Shown here piece after piece: positions 22,257-33,039 of a stretch of DNA of 64,000 nt. The stretch covers positions 330,543,302 to 330,607,301 of the forward strand of contig NC_081413.1 in NCBI RefSeq assembly GCF_030272615.1, given 5' to 3'. The stretch is from Cryptomeria japonica (Eukaryota > Streptophyta > Pinopsida > Cupressales > Cupressaceae). Position numbers and translations under genes: made by a program. Under the pieces are notes generated by a model that was given only the letters and a program-made list of their open reading frames with translations, was not told the DNA's origin and did no database searches. The first letter of the stretch is position 1; each line of letters begins with the position of its first letter.

Positions 22257-25200
22257 TCACCTCAAAGTTTGTAACCGATTGGTTACAATCTGAAATATGT
22301 CTACCAAAACCAAATTTAAACTCTGCATGAATTTGTTGTTGTCATTTAAGGTTGCCTCAGTTTGTTGGATTGTTCTAGTGAGATGATGCATATGTTCTTC
22401 CGGTGATCTTTCTCCTTGAAGTAATGCCTTAGAGATCTCATTTCTCAGAGAGATAAGATTGTTCAGCTTGGGACCAAGTTTGTACTTAAGCTCTTTGAAA
22501 TTTGCCTTAATCCTTGCCTTCTCTTTCTCAAATTTCTCCAACTTTTCCTCAAAACCTTCTATTTCCTGCTCAATAACTGATATAGGTTCAGATGAACCAA
22601 TTATATTATCAGCTATGTCGTCTATCTCCTTCTATACTCTGCTTATTTCCTTTTCTATGTCTTTTGTCAACAGATGTGTCTTGCAAGTTTCTTTGTACAG
22701 CTCTTTATATTCCAAATTGTAGTATTAAGTGTCGGTAAAAGTGTGTTTATATGTTATGTGCACTTCTTTATTGTATCCTCAAATAATTTTTCCTTTTCCT
22801 TCTCAATTTTCTCTTTGAATGTGTCCTCATTTACCTTATCAACTGTTATTACATTGTCAGTAATGAATTTGGACAATGTGTCCAATTGACTTAAAGAATC
22901 CTTTACATGATCTATATTACATTTCGGTGCAATAAACTTAAGTATTAGTATTGTGTCATCAATTGCTTTGTAAGCCAATGCATTACAGTCAGTTATCTTC
23001 TTGATAGAGTCCAGGAGTACTTTTGTCACATTAGTAGGCTTGAATTCACTTAATGAAGTACTAGATGTCTGACCAACTGCCTTGATTACCTTTGTGCTTC
23101 CAACATTTGTAACCATTTTGCTTGTGTTATCCTCCAGTAGATCAGTCTGAGATTGCATTTCAACCAGTAAAGGTTTGGGTTTCTCATTGATTACCAGTTT
23201 CACTACCTCAATATGTACCTGTGCCTTTGTAGGTTTTTCTGTCAATTTCTCTGTGTGCACAACTATCGATATCTCAATTTCAGTAGGTTTCTCAGTGCCA
23301 ATCTCTATACCTTCAGTATTCATTCCAGTATCCAATGGTTGTCTAGTTTGTAATGTTTGCTCTATTTTCTCTGTTTGGATCTCAACCTCAACAGTCTATG
23401 TCAATTGTTCAGCAACGTTTCCACTGTCAGCAATTTTTTCCTTAACCTCTTTATTGTCCTTATCCACAACAATGTTCACTTCCTGAGTATCCACATTCAT
23501 GGTGAATAGAATTTCAGAATCAGGATTAGTGTCATCATGTGTGATACCTATATTGTCAGTAACCGGTGGAACATCAGTATGTACCGATACAGTATCCAAG
23601 GGTGGTGGTAAGTTGTCAGTTATTTTGATGTTTGGTATTCCACCAACTTTACCTTTCCCTTTGTCCTTATCCTTCTGATAAACTTTATATGTTTTCTTTG
23701 GCCTATTCAATTCTTCTTGTTTTTCTTTTTCAACAAAAAAGATATCCCATTTATCAACCGTTTCCTCTGCAATCTCATTTATTCTACTCGCCATCAAACT
23801 TACTTGCCGGTGACCACTAGCAAAAATGGATCTGTTAGCTTCACAAATCAGGTCATCAATCTCTTCCTTTGAGTTAACTAGATGTACAGCTAGAAGTTTT
23901 TCAACCTTAAGTTTCTTGTCCAATTCCATTACTGCAATCCTCTTTGCATCTAACCTTCTATATAATTCATTAGGTAAGTCATCCACAATTTCAATTAAGA
24001 CTTTCTTATATATATCCAAATGTAAGATAATACTATTTTCAATGTTTTCTTATCCTGAATCCTTCAATGTGTTATACAATTTTCTCACATTAACCAAATT
24101 ATTGTCATCAGTTATTTCATTTAATAAATTATCCAATGGTGCTATAACCTATTTCTATTTCTTCTTGGGAGTCATTTTCTTTGTCAATTGCCTTACTGCA
24201 TGTTGTTTCTTCCTTAAACTCCTTGTTCTCTAGGGTGGAGGAGAGGGTATCGGTGAAGGTTTTCTCTTCCTATCAACTCTTTTGAATTCAGTTGGTATCT
24301 CACTATCTGAAGATGTGCCAACTAGTGAAATGTATGCCTTTGGTTGCAGTCCTTCCAGTTCACTAGCTGATATACCAGTAATGTTCATAACATTTTCTTT
24401 TATTTCCTTTCCCTACTTAGAAGCATCTCTTATGTATTTCTCTCTTTTCTTCCTTTGCTTCATTGTTTTCATATTACTTTCAATTGTTTCAGCACTACCA
24501 AAAACTTCTTTTGTTGGTTCTCTAGGTGCATCTAATAAGGCTTTTGCATAAGTCTCAATTATGTTGAGATCTACCTCATAACCCATTTTTGTTACCCATA
24601 CAGTCCTAGGTAATACAGCTTCCATCTATGTTTCATCCTTGTTGATTACAAAACAGATTTCTTTATCATATTTATCCACTACACTCTGTCGTAGTCTTTC
24701 TCTAGTTTTCATTTTGGTTTGGAAAGCTTTGAAATATTCAGTTATATTGTTTTCCTTAGCAATACCCATGTTGGTGAAAGCTTCTTGCAATTGTTTGCCT
24801 ACCAGTATGTCATATCCAAAATCTTTTTGTCCAATACCGAGAATTTCTTTTGTGAAATGCAACATTAAGCACACCAAGAGATTACCAAAATGAAATGTTC
24901 CTTTCTTTTCTCCTTTTATATTTTTCAAGTTATCTATGAGTTCATCCTTCAGCCATTCACACACATCAATTTTTGCATTATTGTTGACCATTTCATAAGC
25001 ACTATTAATGCAAAGACTAGAAACTGAATTAAGTATGTTTGCATGTGTAGTCTTGTAACCTAAAATCATACTTATGAATCTCACATTGATATCCCTGATG
25101 TCATTTTCTCTTAGAGATCTACTATCAGATGTTGCTTTGGTTAAGGTCATGACTTTGTTGTTATGAACCTTCTTAGTTTTGTTTGGTCTGTTGTCGGTAG

Positions 25201-25633
25201 AGGGTAAACCTGCAACTGCCCTAATAGCTTGCCGTGTGAATTTGCAGACTAAATCTAACCAAAGAAATTCTCCATGTGCCCTACTTAGGACAATTCTCAC
25301 TACTTCCTCTGAAAATTCAAGGATGTTCAAAATTTCCACAAAACCTAAAGTCTGCAAAATCTTGTGCTCGGGTTTGACAATGCCATTTTCATCGCAAATT
25401 ATGGTTCTAAACATTTTTAACAACTCCTCAGAACCTAATTCCTCAATGTTGCAGTGAATATATATCCTAGGGTCTTCAACATAAGCTACACCTTTAAGAA
25501 TCTTTGAAAATGCACCTTTGGAATCATCTTGCTTAGCTACTTCAAGAATAATTTTGAGTACGGGCCTAGGGCATTTTATGTTTTCCACAATAGTAGGGTT
25601 TGCTATAAATTCAGGAGCAGAAGAAGAAGCCAT
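22257..25633 (-). pseudogene. ORF2 of E, unknown ~1,120-residue protein
   Basis: Starts M-A-S-S-S-A-P at 25633. The frames starting at 25633, 24625, 24019 and 23335 are all in the same frame, separated only by stops. One frameshift leads into the last segment (22541-22257), which ends about 190 bp before the PPT. Order: a 335-aa mostly helical domain (24626-25633), a Lys/Arg/Pro-rich linker (about 24050-24450), a helical domain with D-I-Y-K-K-V-L-I-E-I (about 23750-24050), a Thr/Glu/Val-rich low-complexity segment (23050-23600), and coiled-coil-like Lys/Glu-rich helices to the end. The paralogue in F (35112-38273) keeps the order. No protease, integrase or RT motif is seen. I do not recognise the family. 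Confidence 0.7.
24626..25633 (-). CDS. Intact 335-aa N-terminal domain of E ORF2
   Basis: The longest uninterrupted frame of element E. It starts M-A-S-S-S-A-P-E-F at 25633 and stops at 24626. It has no signal peptide or obvious membrane span and is rich in Leu, Lys, Asn and Ile. Landmarks: Y-V-E-D-P-R-I-Y-I-H-C (about residue 50), W-L-D-L-V-C-K-F-T-R-Q-A-I-R (about 130), D-V-C-E-W-L-K-D-E-L (about 225). F carries a decayed copy with Y-V-E-D-L-R-E-Y-I-H-C near 38040. It may be only the first domain of a longer protein ending at 22257. The spacing of a 'V..F...I..v.gLP' segment vaguely recalls ORF1-type proteins of other plant retroelements; this is untested. Confidence 0.6.
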   Translation of the reverse strand: MASSSAPEFIANPTIVENIKCPRPVLKIILEVAKQDDSKGAFSKILKGVAYVEDPRIYIHCNIEELGSEELLKMFRTIICDENGIVKPEHKILQTLGFVEILNILEFSEEVVRIVLSRAHGEFLWLDLVCKFTRQAIRAVAGLPSTDNRPNKTKKVHNNKVMTLTKATSDSRSLRENDIRDINVRFISMILGYKTTHANILNSVSSLCINSAYEMVNNNAKIDVCEWLKDELIDNLKNIKGEKKGTFHFGNLLVCLMLHFTKEILGIGQKDFGYDILVGKQLQEAFTNMGIAKENNITEYFKAFQTKMKTRERLRQSVVDKYDKEICFVINKDET

Positions 25634-26109
25634 TTGAAAAATACCTTTAGCTACTTGATAATGTCTGAATGCTTGAAATAAATTGCTTCACACCTTTGCC
25701 TTGAATGGCTTCACTCAGATTTCGTGCTTTCTGCTAATTTGAATGCTCAGTGAATAAAAAATGAGGGAAAACTGATGATTTATAATGACTTTTCCTTCAA
25801 CAACCGCATTAAATGCTTGCCAGTTAACTAAAAATTTAACACATCTGTCAGTAGAGAAGAAATCTATCTTCTCACCATCAATCGAGGGTAATCTGCATGA
25901 TATTCAACTTGTTGCCATACCCCCAAGGGTTACTTCTCAGTTGGATGAAGAATATCCTACCGGTGGAGTAATACTCAGTTCTACCGGTGAAGAAATAGTC
26001 TCATCAACATTCTAATCCGTCTTCCTAATCCATTGTTTTGAAAATTCTTGCTTTACCCCATCTACCTTTTCTTTGCCTTTCAAACTGGGTCCTTTATTAT
26101 TCATTGGTG

Positions 26110-27041
26110 AAGTCTTTCTTCTACAAATTTTGCAATATGTCCAATTTTTTTACAAGCATAACAAGTCACATTATTCTTCTAAATAGCCTTTCCATATCCT
26201 ATGTCAGTTTGTGTTCTGCATTAATTAGATAAGTGCCCAAATCTTCCACAAACATAACATTTCACATTCATTATGTAGTTTTCTGAATTATGACCAATTT
26301 TGTTGCATTTGGAACATTGATCGGTGGGTGCATTGATTTTCTGATTGTTTCTGAATCTACACTAATTTTCTCTATGACCATACTTGTTACAGTTAAAACA
26401 TTTCCCATTAAATTTGTAAGCATTAGGTTGTCTTACAAGTTTACTGTGAATGATTATTTGTAGTACCGAAACTTTCTCCAACTTCAAATCCAAGTCCATT
26501 TGTATCTCCATTAGGTTTTTGACTTTTTAGCATGTTATCAAATTCCTCTAAACTTTTCTTGAATTTCTCTTTGTGTTGATTTGCAATAGCCAACTCATTT
26601 TCTAAAATTCTCATTTGTCTCATGAGTTCAGTTTTATCATGTTGCATGTGAATCAGATCTATCTTCAACATATCATTTTCATGACTAAGTCTTAGATTTT
26701 CACTTCTAGCATCATTGAGTCTCCTAGTCAAGTCATCTTCATTCTTCTTTCTATCTTCAATGTCTTTACAAAATCTCATAATCATATCTTGCATTTCATT
26801 CCTCGTAGTATTGTTTTCTTGTCTCAACTTGTTCACAAGTTCATTAAGAGTTTCCTTTTCATCATTATCATTTTGCATCTTCTCATGAAGCTCTTTTATT
26901 TCTAGCTATAGTAAGATTCTCCTGAATTCCTTGAATGAATTCTTGTGCAGTCCTTAGATCATCTTCAAGTTTGATATTCTTCAACTTTTCTACATCATAG
27001 TCTACAAGAGCTCCTTCCAACTATTTTCTTAAGTTCTCCAT
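26110..27041 (-). pseudogene. ORF1 of E: coiled coil plus four CCHC knuckles (gag-like)
   Basis: Starts M-E-N-L-R-K at 27041, 54 bases after the primer site. D-Y-D-V-E-K-L-K-N-I-K-L follows, matching D-Y-D-V-E-I-L-K-N-L-K-L in F. The frame 26878-26441 (145 aa) is a strong coiled coil (Glu/Leu/Asn-rich heptads, E-N-D-M-L-K). About 26110-26430 reads as four tandem C-x2-C-x4-H-x4-C knuckles (C-F-N-C, C-S-K-C, C-Y-V-C, C-Y-A-C). Two have a stop before the last Cys and the fourth has a one-base deletion. Knuckles bind nucleic acid, so this is the likely nucleocapsid protein. There are stops and at least two frameshifts, so it is not functional. Confidence 0.75.
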
Positions 27042-27094
27042 CTGTACCGGTTTCAAAATTTTCCTCAAGCTGTTAGGCCTTTGAAAATAGAGGA

Positions 27095-27111
27095 CCAATC
27101 TCTGATACCAA
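27095..27111 (-). promoter_or_regulatory. Primer binding site, tRNA-iMet type (E)
   Basis: The minus strand reads TTGGTATCAGAGATTGG immediately inside the 27113-27911 LTR, matching the initiator Met tRNA 3' end. It makes that LTR the 5' LTR and gives the minus orientation. Confidence 0.92.
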
Positions 27112-27112
27112 T

Positions 27113-27911
27113 TGTTAGCATTAATGATAGTCCCAAAGATACTGAGAGGGGGGGGGGGGGGGGGGGGTGAATTAGTATCTAACCGGTTTGTAGAATATTT
27201 AACCTTATTAAGAACTTTGCATTCCAAAACAGTGTACCGGTAAATAAGAATTAATGCAGTAAACAAGAATAGTAAAGACAACATAGAAAACACACCATAA
27301 CACAAGATGATTAATGAGGAAAACCGGTGTGGGAAAAACCTCGGTGGGATTTGTGACCCAGAATATTTACTCACTGGCCAATGAATAAATATTACTTACA
27401 ATGAGGGGCCTACACATGCAGGAAGACCAACTACCTAGAGCTCACTGCTCAATAAGAGTCACACTGACTACAAAAGTGAATTATAAAATCCAATGCAATG
27501 TACTACTTCAAAGTAGCATCAACTATGTCAGGTTCAGTACCGGTTTAAGCTCATTCTATAACCAAAACCTTTGTTGTCAACTATATCACCTTATACATAA
27601 TTCACAACTCTACTCTTACACAAAATGACCTATAAGATCTCATACATATATATGAGTCTTTTACAATATGCCTTGTCGGCTTTACAAAAGATAATTACAA
27701 TTAAATACAATAAACAAAAGTTTATTCCCTGTCGGCTGGGGTGTCGGTATGCATTGTTACCACTGTCAGTGAAGTGTCTGTCGGTGTATGTAGATGTCTA
27801 TGTTGGTGTTGGTGCCTGCCGGTGGCTTTACCAGATGAGTGTCAGAAGGTTGCCAGATGGTTGCCATCAATGACAACACCATCATTCTCATAAGAGTGTA
27901 GAATGCCAACG
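27113..27911 (-). repeat. 5' LTR of E (minus sense)
   Basis: 799 bp, starting TGTTAG and ending GCCAACG on the plus strand. The terminal A seen in the other LTR is G here, so the LTR terminal dinucleotide has mutated. It contains the G tract 27148-27168. Confidence 0.9.
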
Positions 27912-29266
27912 GAACCTATGTAAATATATTTCCCTTTTGATAAAAAACATTTCTTTTACAATACATTATAAATAAAATTTATAAATATTGCCCCCAAAAT
28001 AGGAGAATATAATAATTTACTTTTTGCAAAGTAATTCCGTGAATGATAAAAGATTAAAGTAAAATATTATTTTTTAAAACTTTGGGTAGAAAATACTTCC
28101 TTAATATGTACCCAATAGATATAATTTTCTCCTATCTCCAATGGCAAAAATAAAAATAAAATTCAATACCTTCATAGTGGATTGTCATCAAAGTAACATA
28201 TGTCATTGGGGAAGCATTATTTTTGTTGCACCGATCTCCCGATGAAAAAGAGCTAAAATGCAAATACCTCCATCGGGGTATTGCTGGAATTTCCACCTGT
28301 TCAGGCCGTCACTTTCAAATCTGAGATATTTATGGGCTCCCGGGCACTTTGAAAACAATAAAAATATCATAAAAAGGCCCTCCAAGGTGAGATATATGGT
28401 CACGACAATCATTTTAAGACTAAAAACATCATTAATCACTCATATCCAGCTCCAAAAGATGGCCTGAACTGCAAAAATGTGAATGCATTTTTTGTTGTTG
28501 TTGTTGTTTATTATCTTCAACTAATCTTTATGAGCTAATTTTAATTCTTTTTGAAATAAACTCATTATTTCTTTTTCGTGTAGGTAACAAGACTATAATT
28601 CATGTTAGTTAAAAATATCATATAAACCTTTGTTACCTTGCAACATAAATAAATTAAATAAATAACATTATAATATTAATTGAAGCAAAAATATAATATC
28701 CAAAGCTAAACACTTCAAATTAATATTATACTTTTTAGGAAAATTAAAATAAATTATAAATAAAATGGATTTCGTAAAAATATCAAACGAAACCATGAGG
28801 CTTTAAGATTTTGCATGTTATCATATAATGATATAGGCATGATCCAATCAATGTAATGTTCTTGCAAGAGAAAATTATTAATATCCAAATGCACTCATTT
28901 TGATAAAAAAAAAATTTAAATGTATACTTTAAATTCAAGAAAAGAGCATTTGAGTTAGCTTTATAAAACATATCAAATGATACTGTTTGAATCTGAAATT
29001 TGAAACGAAGGTACTTGGATATACACAAAATACAAAAGAATAATTAGTTTGACATAATAATGTTTAGATGGAAACAAATTATAGTTCAGAATGGCATACC
29101 TGAAAATTCAACTTTTGAATACATATACATACCTGGAAATTGACCTCTTAACATGTTCATAGGTTTTCAAGAGCTGATCATAGGTAATGCATACAATTGC
29201 ATTGAGAAATCTGCTTTTTGGAATGAATCTATAACTCTAAAATCTTCAAATTTTAGGGTTCCAACA
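27912..29266. other. Right arm of element D
   Basis: AT-rich sequence after the GAACC duplication of E, running to CCAACA at 29266. It contains a GTT microsatellite at 28493-28507. I see no gene. The minus frame 28783-29028 is AT-rich noise. Confidence 0.5.
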
Positions 29267-29980
29267 GATTGGACAAGTTGAATATGCATGTAATGATTCA
29301 GTTAATAGAAGTATAGGGAGAAGCCCTTTGAAGTTGTGTATGGCTTACATCCTAGAGGGGTACTTGAACTTAGAGACCTTGGAGGTATGGAAAGAAGGAG
29401 TGCTCAGGGAGAGGACTTTTCCATCACTATGAAGGAATTCCATGATCAAGTCAAGACTTCACTTAACAAAAGTTTAGGAAAATACAAACTCAAGGTAGAT
29501 GTTAAGAGAAGGGATGTTCAGTTTCAAGTAGGAGATTTTGTAATGGCCTACTTAAGGAAGGAAAGGTTTCCCAAGGGCCAACCCTCTAAGCTTCTCATGA
29601 AGAAGATAGGACCTCTCTGGGTGGTTCATAAATTTGGTAACAATGCTTATGAGGTTGAACTTCCACCAGATTTAGGGATCTCTCCCATTTTTAATGTATG
29701 TGATTTGATAGCCTTCAAGGGTCCTATACCTGATGCAGCGCCTAGTTCATCTCTTGTGGAAGAGGATGTAGACTGGGTGAAGTATTTTCCATTGGGAAAA
29801 CCATTGGACCTGGATCGTATCCTTGATTCTAAAGTGATCAAACAAACCAAAAGAGGGGTCTACAAGGACTACTTGGTCAAGTGGAAGGACCTTCTTGAGT
29901 CTGAAGCAACTTGGATGTTTGAAAGTGATATCATCAAGCCTGGCACCTTAGTCACCTGGTTGGAAACTCAAGGGACTTGA
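29267..29980 (+). pseudogene. Integrase C-terminus and chromodomain of C
   Basis: Continues the integrase after element D. The first codons (29267-29340) need a frame change at about 29325, then 29336-29980 is open for 214 residues. Motifs: Y-G-L-H-P-R-G-V-L-E-L-R-D-L at the start, D-V-K-R-R-D-V-Q-F-Q-V-G-D-F-V (the GPY/F-type region follows with K-K-I-G-P-L, N-A-Y-E-V-E-L-P and P-I-F-N-V). The end, Y-K-D-Y-L-V-K-W-K-D-L...A-T-W-M-F-E-S-D-I (about 29850-29935), is a chromodomain with its aromatic residues. This domain is thought to steer integration to marked chromatin. Confidence 0.88.
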
Positions 29981-29992
29981 GTTTTCTTATCC

Positions 29993-30001
29993 AGGGGAGT
30001 A
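29993..30001 (+). promoter_or_regulatory. Polypurine tract of C
   Basis: AGGGGAGTA directly before the 3' LTR start TGGTGT. H has CGGGGAGTA at the same place (51774-51782). Confidence 0.75.
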
Positions 30002-31558
30002 TGGTGTTGGGGCACTCACATGTGTGCTAGCATCTCTCCAACGTGTGTTTGAATGCAACATGATGTGTTGCCTTGAAGGTTTCTTGTATAGGTCCTAAAT
30101 GGATCTGGTAATGCTATCGATGCTATGTAATAGGCCCTAAGGCTCCAAGCTGTGTACCGTGTCAAAATTCCTTGTATGGGAATTTTATTTATTTTTTTGG
30201 TATCTAGGGGTCCTAGAGATATTGTGTGTCCACTTTGTAACCTTTGGTATGAAGGCAAGTGAGTGATGTAATAATTTGTCAAAAGTTGTTATGTTTTCAT
30301 AGGCAATTTAGCAAATATTTGAGTTGTGGTTGCCCAATGGCTAGTTGGTTCCATTTATATGTTGGGAGGCGGTTGGAAGGATTACTTGGCCTTATTTAAG
30401 CCTGAGGAATGATTCCCAAAGGTTAGATTGAGACTTTGAATGAAATTTGTGCTTCCTACAATTTTGAAACTATCATTTTTAATGTGTTTTCTTGTGTTCT
30501 TGGCTTTGGTATGGATTTGTATAGACTTCTAGAAGGGAAAATGTCTTGAATAAGTTATAGAATAGAATCACCTTTCATTTGATTTAGGTTTGAGGTATTG
30601 AAGCTCTGTGGTTGAGGAGTAATTGAATTTTCTTTCTCGCTCCCTGGTAGAAACCCCAAAATCAGGGTTTGGATGCAAAAGGAGCTATCATTCAATATTC
30701 CTCAATGGGAATGGTTTGAAACCCTGGGGAGTGTTGGATTACCATGTATACTAGATGATTTTGTTGGTTTGGGGATTAGAAGATCTCACCTTGCACTTTT
30801 GGAGTGATGCCCTAGACTTGACATTACCCATGTGGCAAGTCTGTGCAATGAAGGATTGATTGAATCCTTGGAGAAGTGGACAAAAAGGTGGTCAAAACTT
30901 GCATGGAGGGGACCCTTAGACATGTACAGACCCTCTCTAAGAGCCCTAACTTCATTCCCATTTGACTGGTGAAGGTTTTTGAGACCTAAAACCCTATACT
31001 GGCTAACTAGGCTAAAATAGGCACAATAGGGTTTGAACACTTGCACTCAAAACCCAGATGCAGAAGTTTGAATCCTTTAGAGGGCCCAAAAGGGTATTTT
31101 AATAAAATGTTTTTAGGGGATTGTTCAGAGAGTTTGGTAGATAAAGTGGAAAAAGTCCAAATGGAGGCGTACTTGCTTGTAGCCTATTTTCCTAGGTCAC
31201 TAAGAACAAAAGGCACAAAAGGTTTGTAAAAATAGACCAAAGAGGTCTAAGTCAATGAAAATACCTTTTCAAACATATTAAAACACCCACACATGAAAAA
31301 TTTCACCATTTGAGAAAAAGGTCTTGTTGGCAAAGGGCTTGGGGTTGTGAGGTTTCTTGGTTTAGGGGTTGAGTACATAAGAGTAGGAGTCTCCTTGAGA
31401 AACCAAGTTGTCCTGAGTGGATTGATCCTTGGAAAGGATCAAGGACAAGCTTAAGAACCTTTGGAAGGTTGGAGATATTGGACCATTGGATGGTGTCGAG
31501 TGTTAACCCATAAAAGAAGACAAAAAAATTGCTCGTTAACACCAAACCCTCTACATCA
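30002..31558 (+). repeat. 3' LTR of C
   Basis: 1557 bp from TGGTGTTGGG to CTCTACATCA, matching 13439-14998. It is followed by the target duplication TACCA. Confidence 0.93.
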
Positions 31559-31563
31559 TACCA

Positions 31564-32960
31564 TCCCTCCCCCTACCTCTCCCTCTCCTCCCCCTCCCTC
31601 TTCCTCCATCATCACCACCCCAACCAATCCATCATCACCTCATCCTCTATCATGGTTTCCCCTCATCATACTCATCACCTGAACTAGGTGTTGGTTCAAC
31701 AGGACCTATCAATCTAAGAAAGGGATGCTCTGCAAAGTACCAAGCACAATCTGCCATCATCCCTGCATCTAGTAAGTGTGGTCATAAATCATATGCAAGA
31801 TGAGGCATGGCAATAAACTTATCATAGGAAATATCAATAAAAATGGATGGTCCCCACTCTACTCTATCTTTGTATGTCTGAGCATACAGGGCCATACCCT
31901 ACAACATCCCCTAAATCCATCCAAACTGTCTATAAATTCATGCAATCAACTAACGCTTCATCATATAAGAAAAATTCAACTGATCAAATATCAACTATGA
32001 AAAATAATAGGCAGGTCCCAAGCATCATATATCCATGGCTCGCTGGCCACATAAGGCCTCAATGTCACAGTATCCATGGTATTTAGGACATATCTCCAGT
32101 ACTCTATCTTACCAAGCTTAGGCTGGATGAGAATACCACTATACGCATAGATGTAGGGATTCCCATCACCCTGTACTCGATCATGTATTGGCCATGTACC
32201 AACAATGTGCTCCCAACACTATATCTATAGCAATGTCACACCACCAAATAAACTTTCTATCCCATCATTAAAATCTATCATAGATCATGGTATAAGTGTG
32301 AAAGCATACACACTCCCCAAGCATATCGAGTTTGGTGCTCCATCACATCCTCCAAATGCAGCCCCATCCAACTAAAAGGCCACACGATCTCCTATTAGGA
32401 CAAATAAAACCACCAATCAAACCAGCTAATACTGAGGGTAGTGGCTCATAACACATCAACATGTCCTCCCATTGAACCTCTAAGCCATCAATCATATCAT
32501 CCTCAAATACTCTTTGCAATGCTATTGTCCCACCCTTCTCATCTTGACTATACTATACAAGCTCTTCGGTAATTGGGATGCGTAGAATACTATACACATC
32601 CTCCAAGGTCACACTAATCTCGCTAGTTGGAAGGTGAAAAGATTTGTGGTCATTATGCCACCTCTCTACGCGTGTTGTCAATAATCTCCTATTTATCCTA
32701 TTCTCAAGCATATATAGGAGGTACCTCAAACCACATGCATCTATATGTCTAATCACTATAGCATCTAAATCAAGTATCAAGTGCCTCATCGAAGGAAATC
32801 ACTCTTGACACTGAAGTACATCTAAATCCTCCTAAATAATCAAACATTATTGTCTAAGTCAATCACTGACTAAGGTTACGTCAATCCTAAACATAAGTAA
32901 TGTCACACTATTGCCTATCCTATCTTCTCTTCTAAGACTAGATCAATCTCCTTGAGCTTC
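31564..32960 (-). pseudogene. PMD core of antisense gene (Tat B)
   Basis: Plant mobile domain protein read on the minus strand. The frame 32789-32553 (78 aa) contains H-I-D-A-C-G-L-R-Y-L-L, then N-R-R-L-L-T-T-R-V-E-R-W, S-F-H-L-P and E-I-S-V-T-L-E-D-V, the ordered PMD signature. Downstream pieces include Y-E-P-L-P-S-V-L-A-G-L-I-G-G near 32420 and an Asp/Gly/Pro-rich tail near 31640. The gene is then cut by chromovirus C and continues at 13438-12720. Many stops. The same gene in Tat A (3556-528) sits at the same place and in the same antisense orientation, so it travels with the element. Antisense extra ORFs between pol and the 3' LTR are known in Tat-lineage elements. Confidence 0.75.
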
Positions 32961-33039
32961 TATCAGTTGAAAACCATCAACCATGGAATCAACTTATCAA
33001 ATTATCCAAAAATCATGTAATTGCATCAATAAATTGGCT

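Larger units (their letters stand above)
21246..27911 (-). mobile_element. Copia-like non-autonomous LTR element E, TSD GAACC
   Basis: The LTRs at 21246-22051 and 27113-27911 start TGTTAG on the plus strand. The left ends GCCAACA, the right GCCAACG. Exact target duplications GAACC lie at 21241-21245 and 27912-27916. The primer site (27095-27111) and PPT (22052-22063) show it reads on the minus strand. Its internal 5 kb encodes two long frames (ORF1 27041-26110, ORF2 25633-22257). It has no recognisable protease, integrase or RT, so it would depend on another copia-type element. A second family member is F (34355-40569). Confidence 0.9.
18825..29266. mobile_element. Element D, probable long solo LTR, TSD GATTG
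   Basis: Bounded by TGTTGG (18825) and CCAACA (29266), with exact target duplications GATTG at 18820-18824 and 29267-29271. Deleting it restores continuous integrase coding. Without the nested element E and its 5-bp duplication it is about 3.77 kb. I see no internal primer site, PPT, repeated LTR or pol, so the simplest reading is one solo LTR of unusual length. A non-coding LTR-type element whose LTRs I failed to recognise is possible. Strand is not determined. Confidence 0.75.
13439..31558 (+). mobile_element. Chromovirus-type Ty3/gypsy element C, TSD TACCA
   Basis: Complete LTR retrotransposon, 18.1 kb including its own nested insertions. The two LTRs (13439-14998, 30002-31558) both start TGGTGT and end CTACATCA. 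Exact target duplications TACCA lie at 13434-13438 and 31559-31563. The internal order is iMet primer site, gag, protease, RT, RNase H, integrase, chromodomain-like tail, PPT. This is the Ty3/gypsy order, with a chromodomain as in chromoviruses. Element D (18825-29266) interrupts the integrase. C itself interrupts the antisense PMD gene of Tat B. Confidence 0.93.

Noticed and set aside
22459-24551. Phe/Ser-rich plus-strand frames opposite E ORF2
   Set aside because: Hydrophobic shadows of Lys/Glu-rich minus-strand coding.
29336-29980. Stand-alone chromodomain host gene
   Set aside because: It is the integrase C-terminus of C. H has the same region in place, and the PPT and LTR follow directly.
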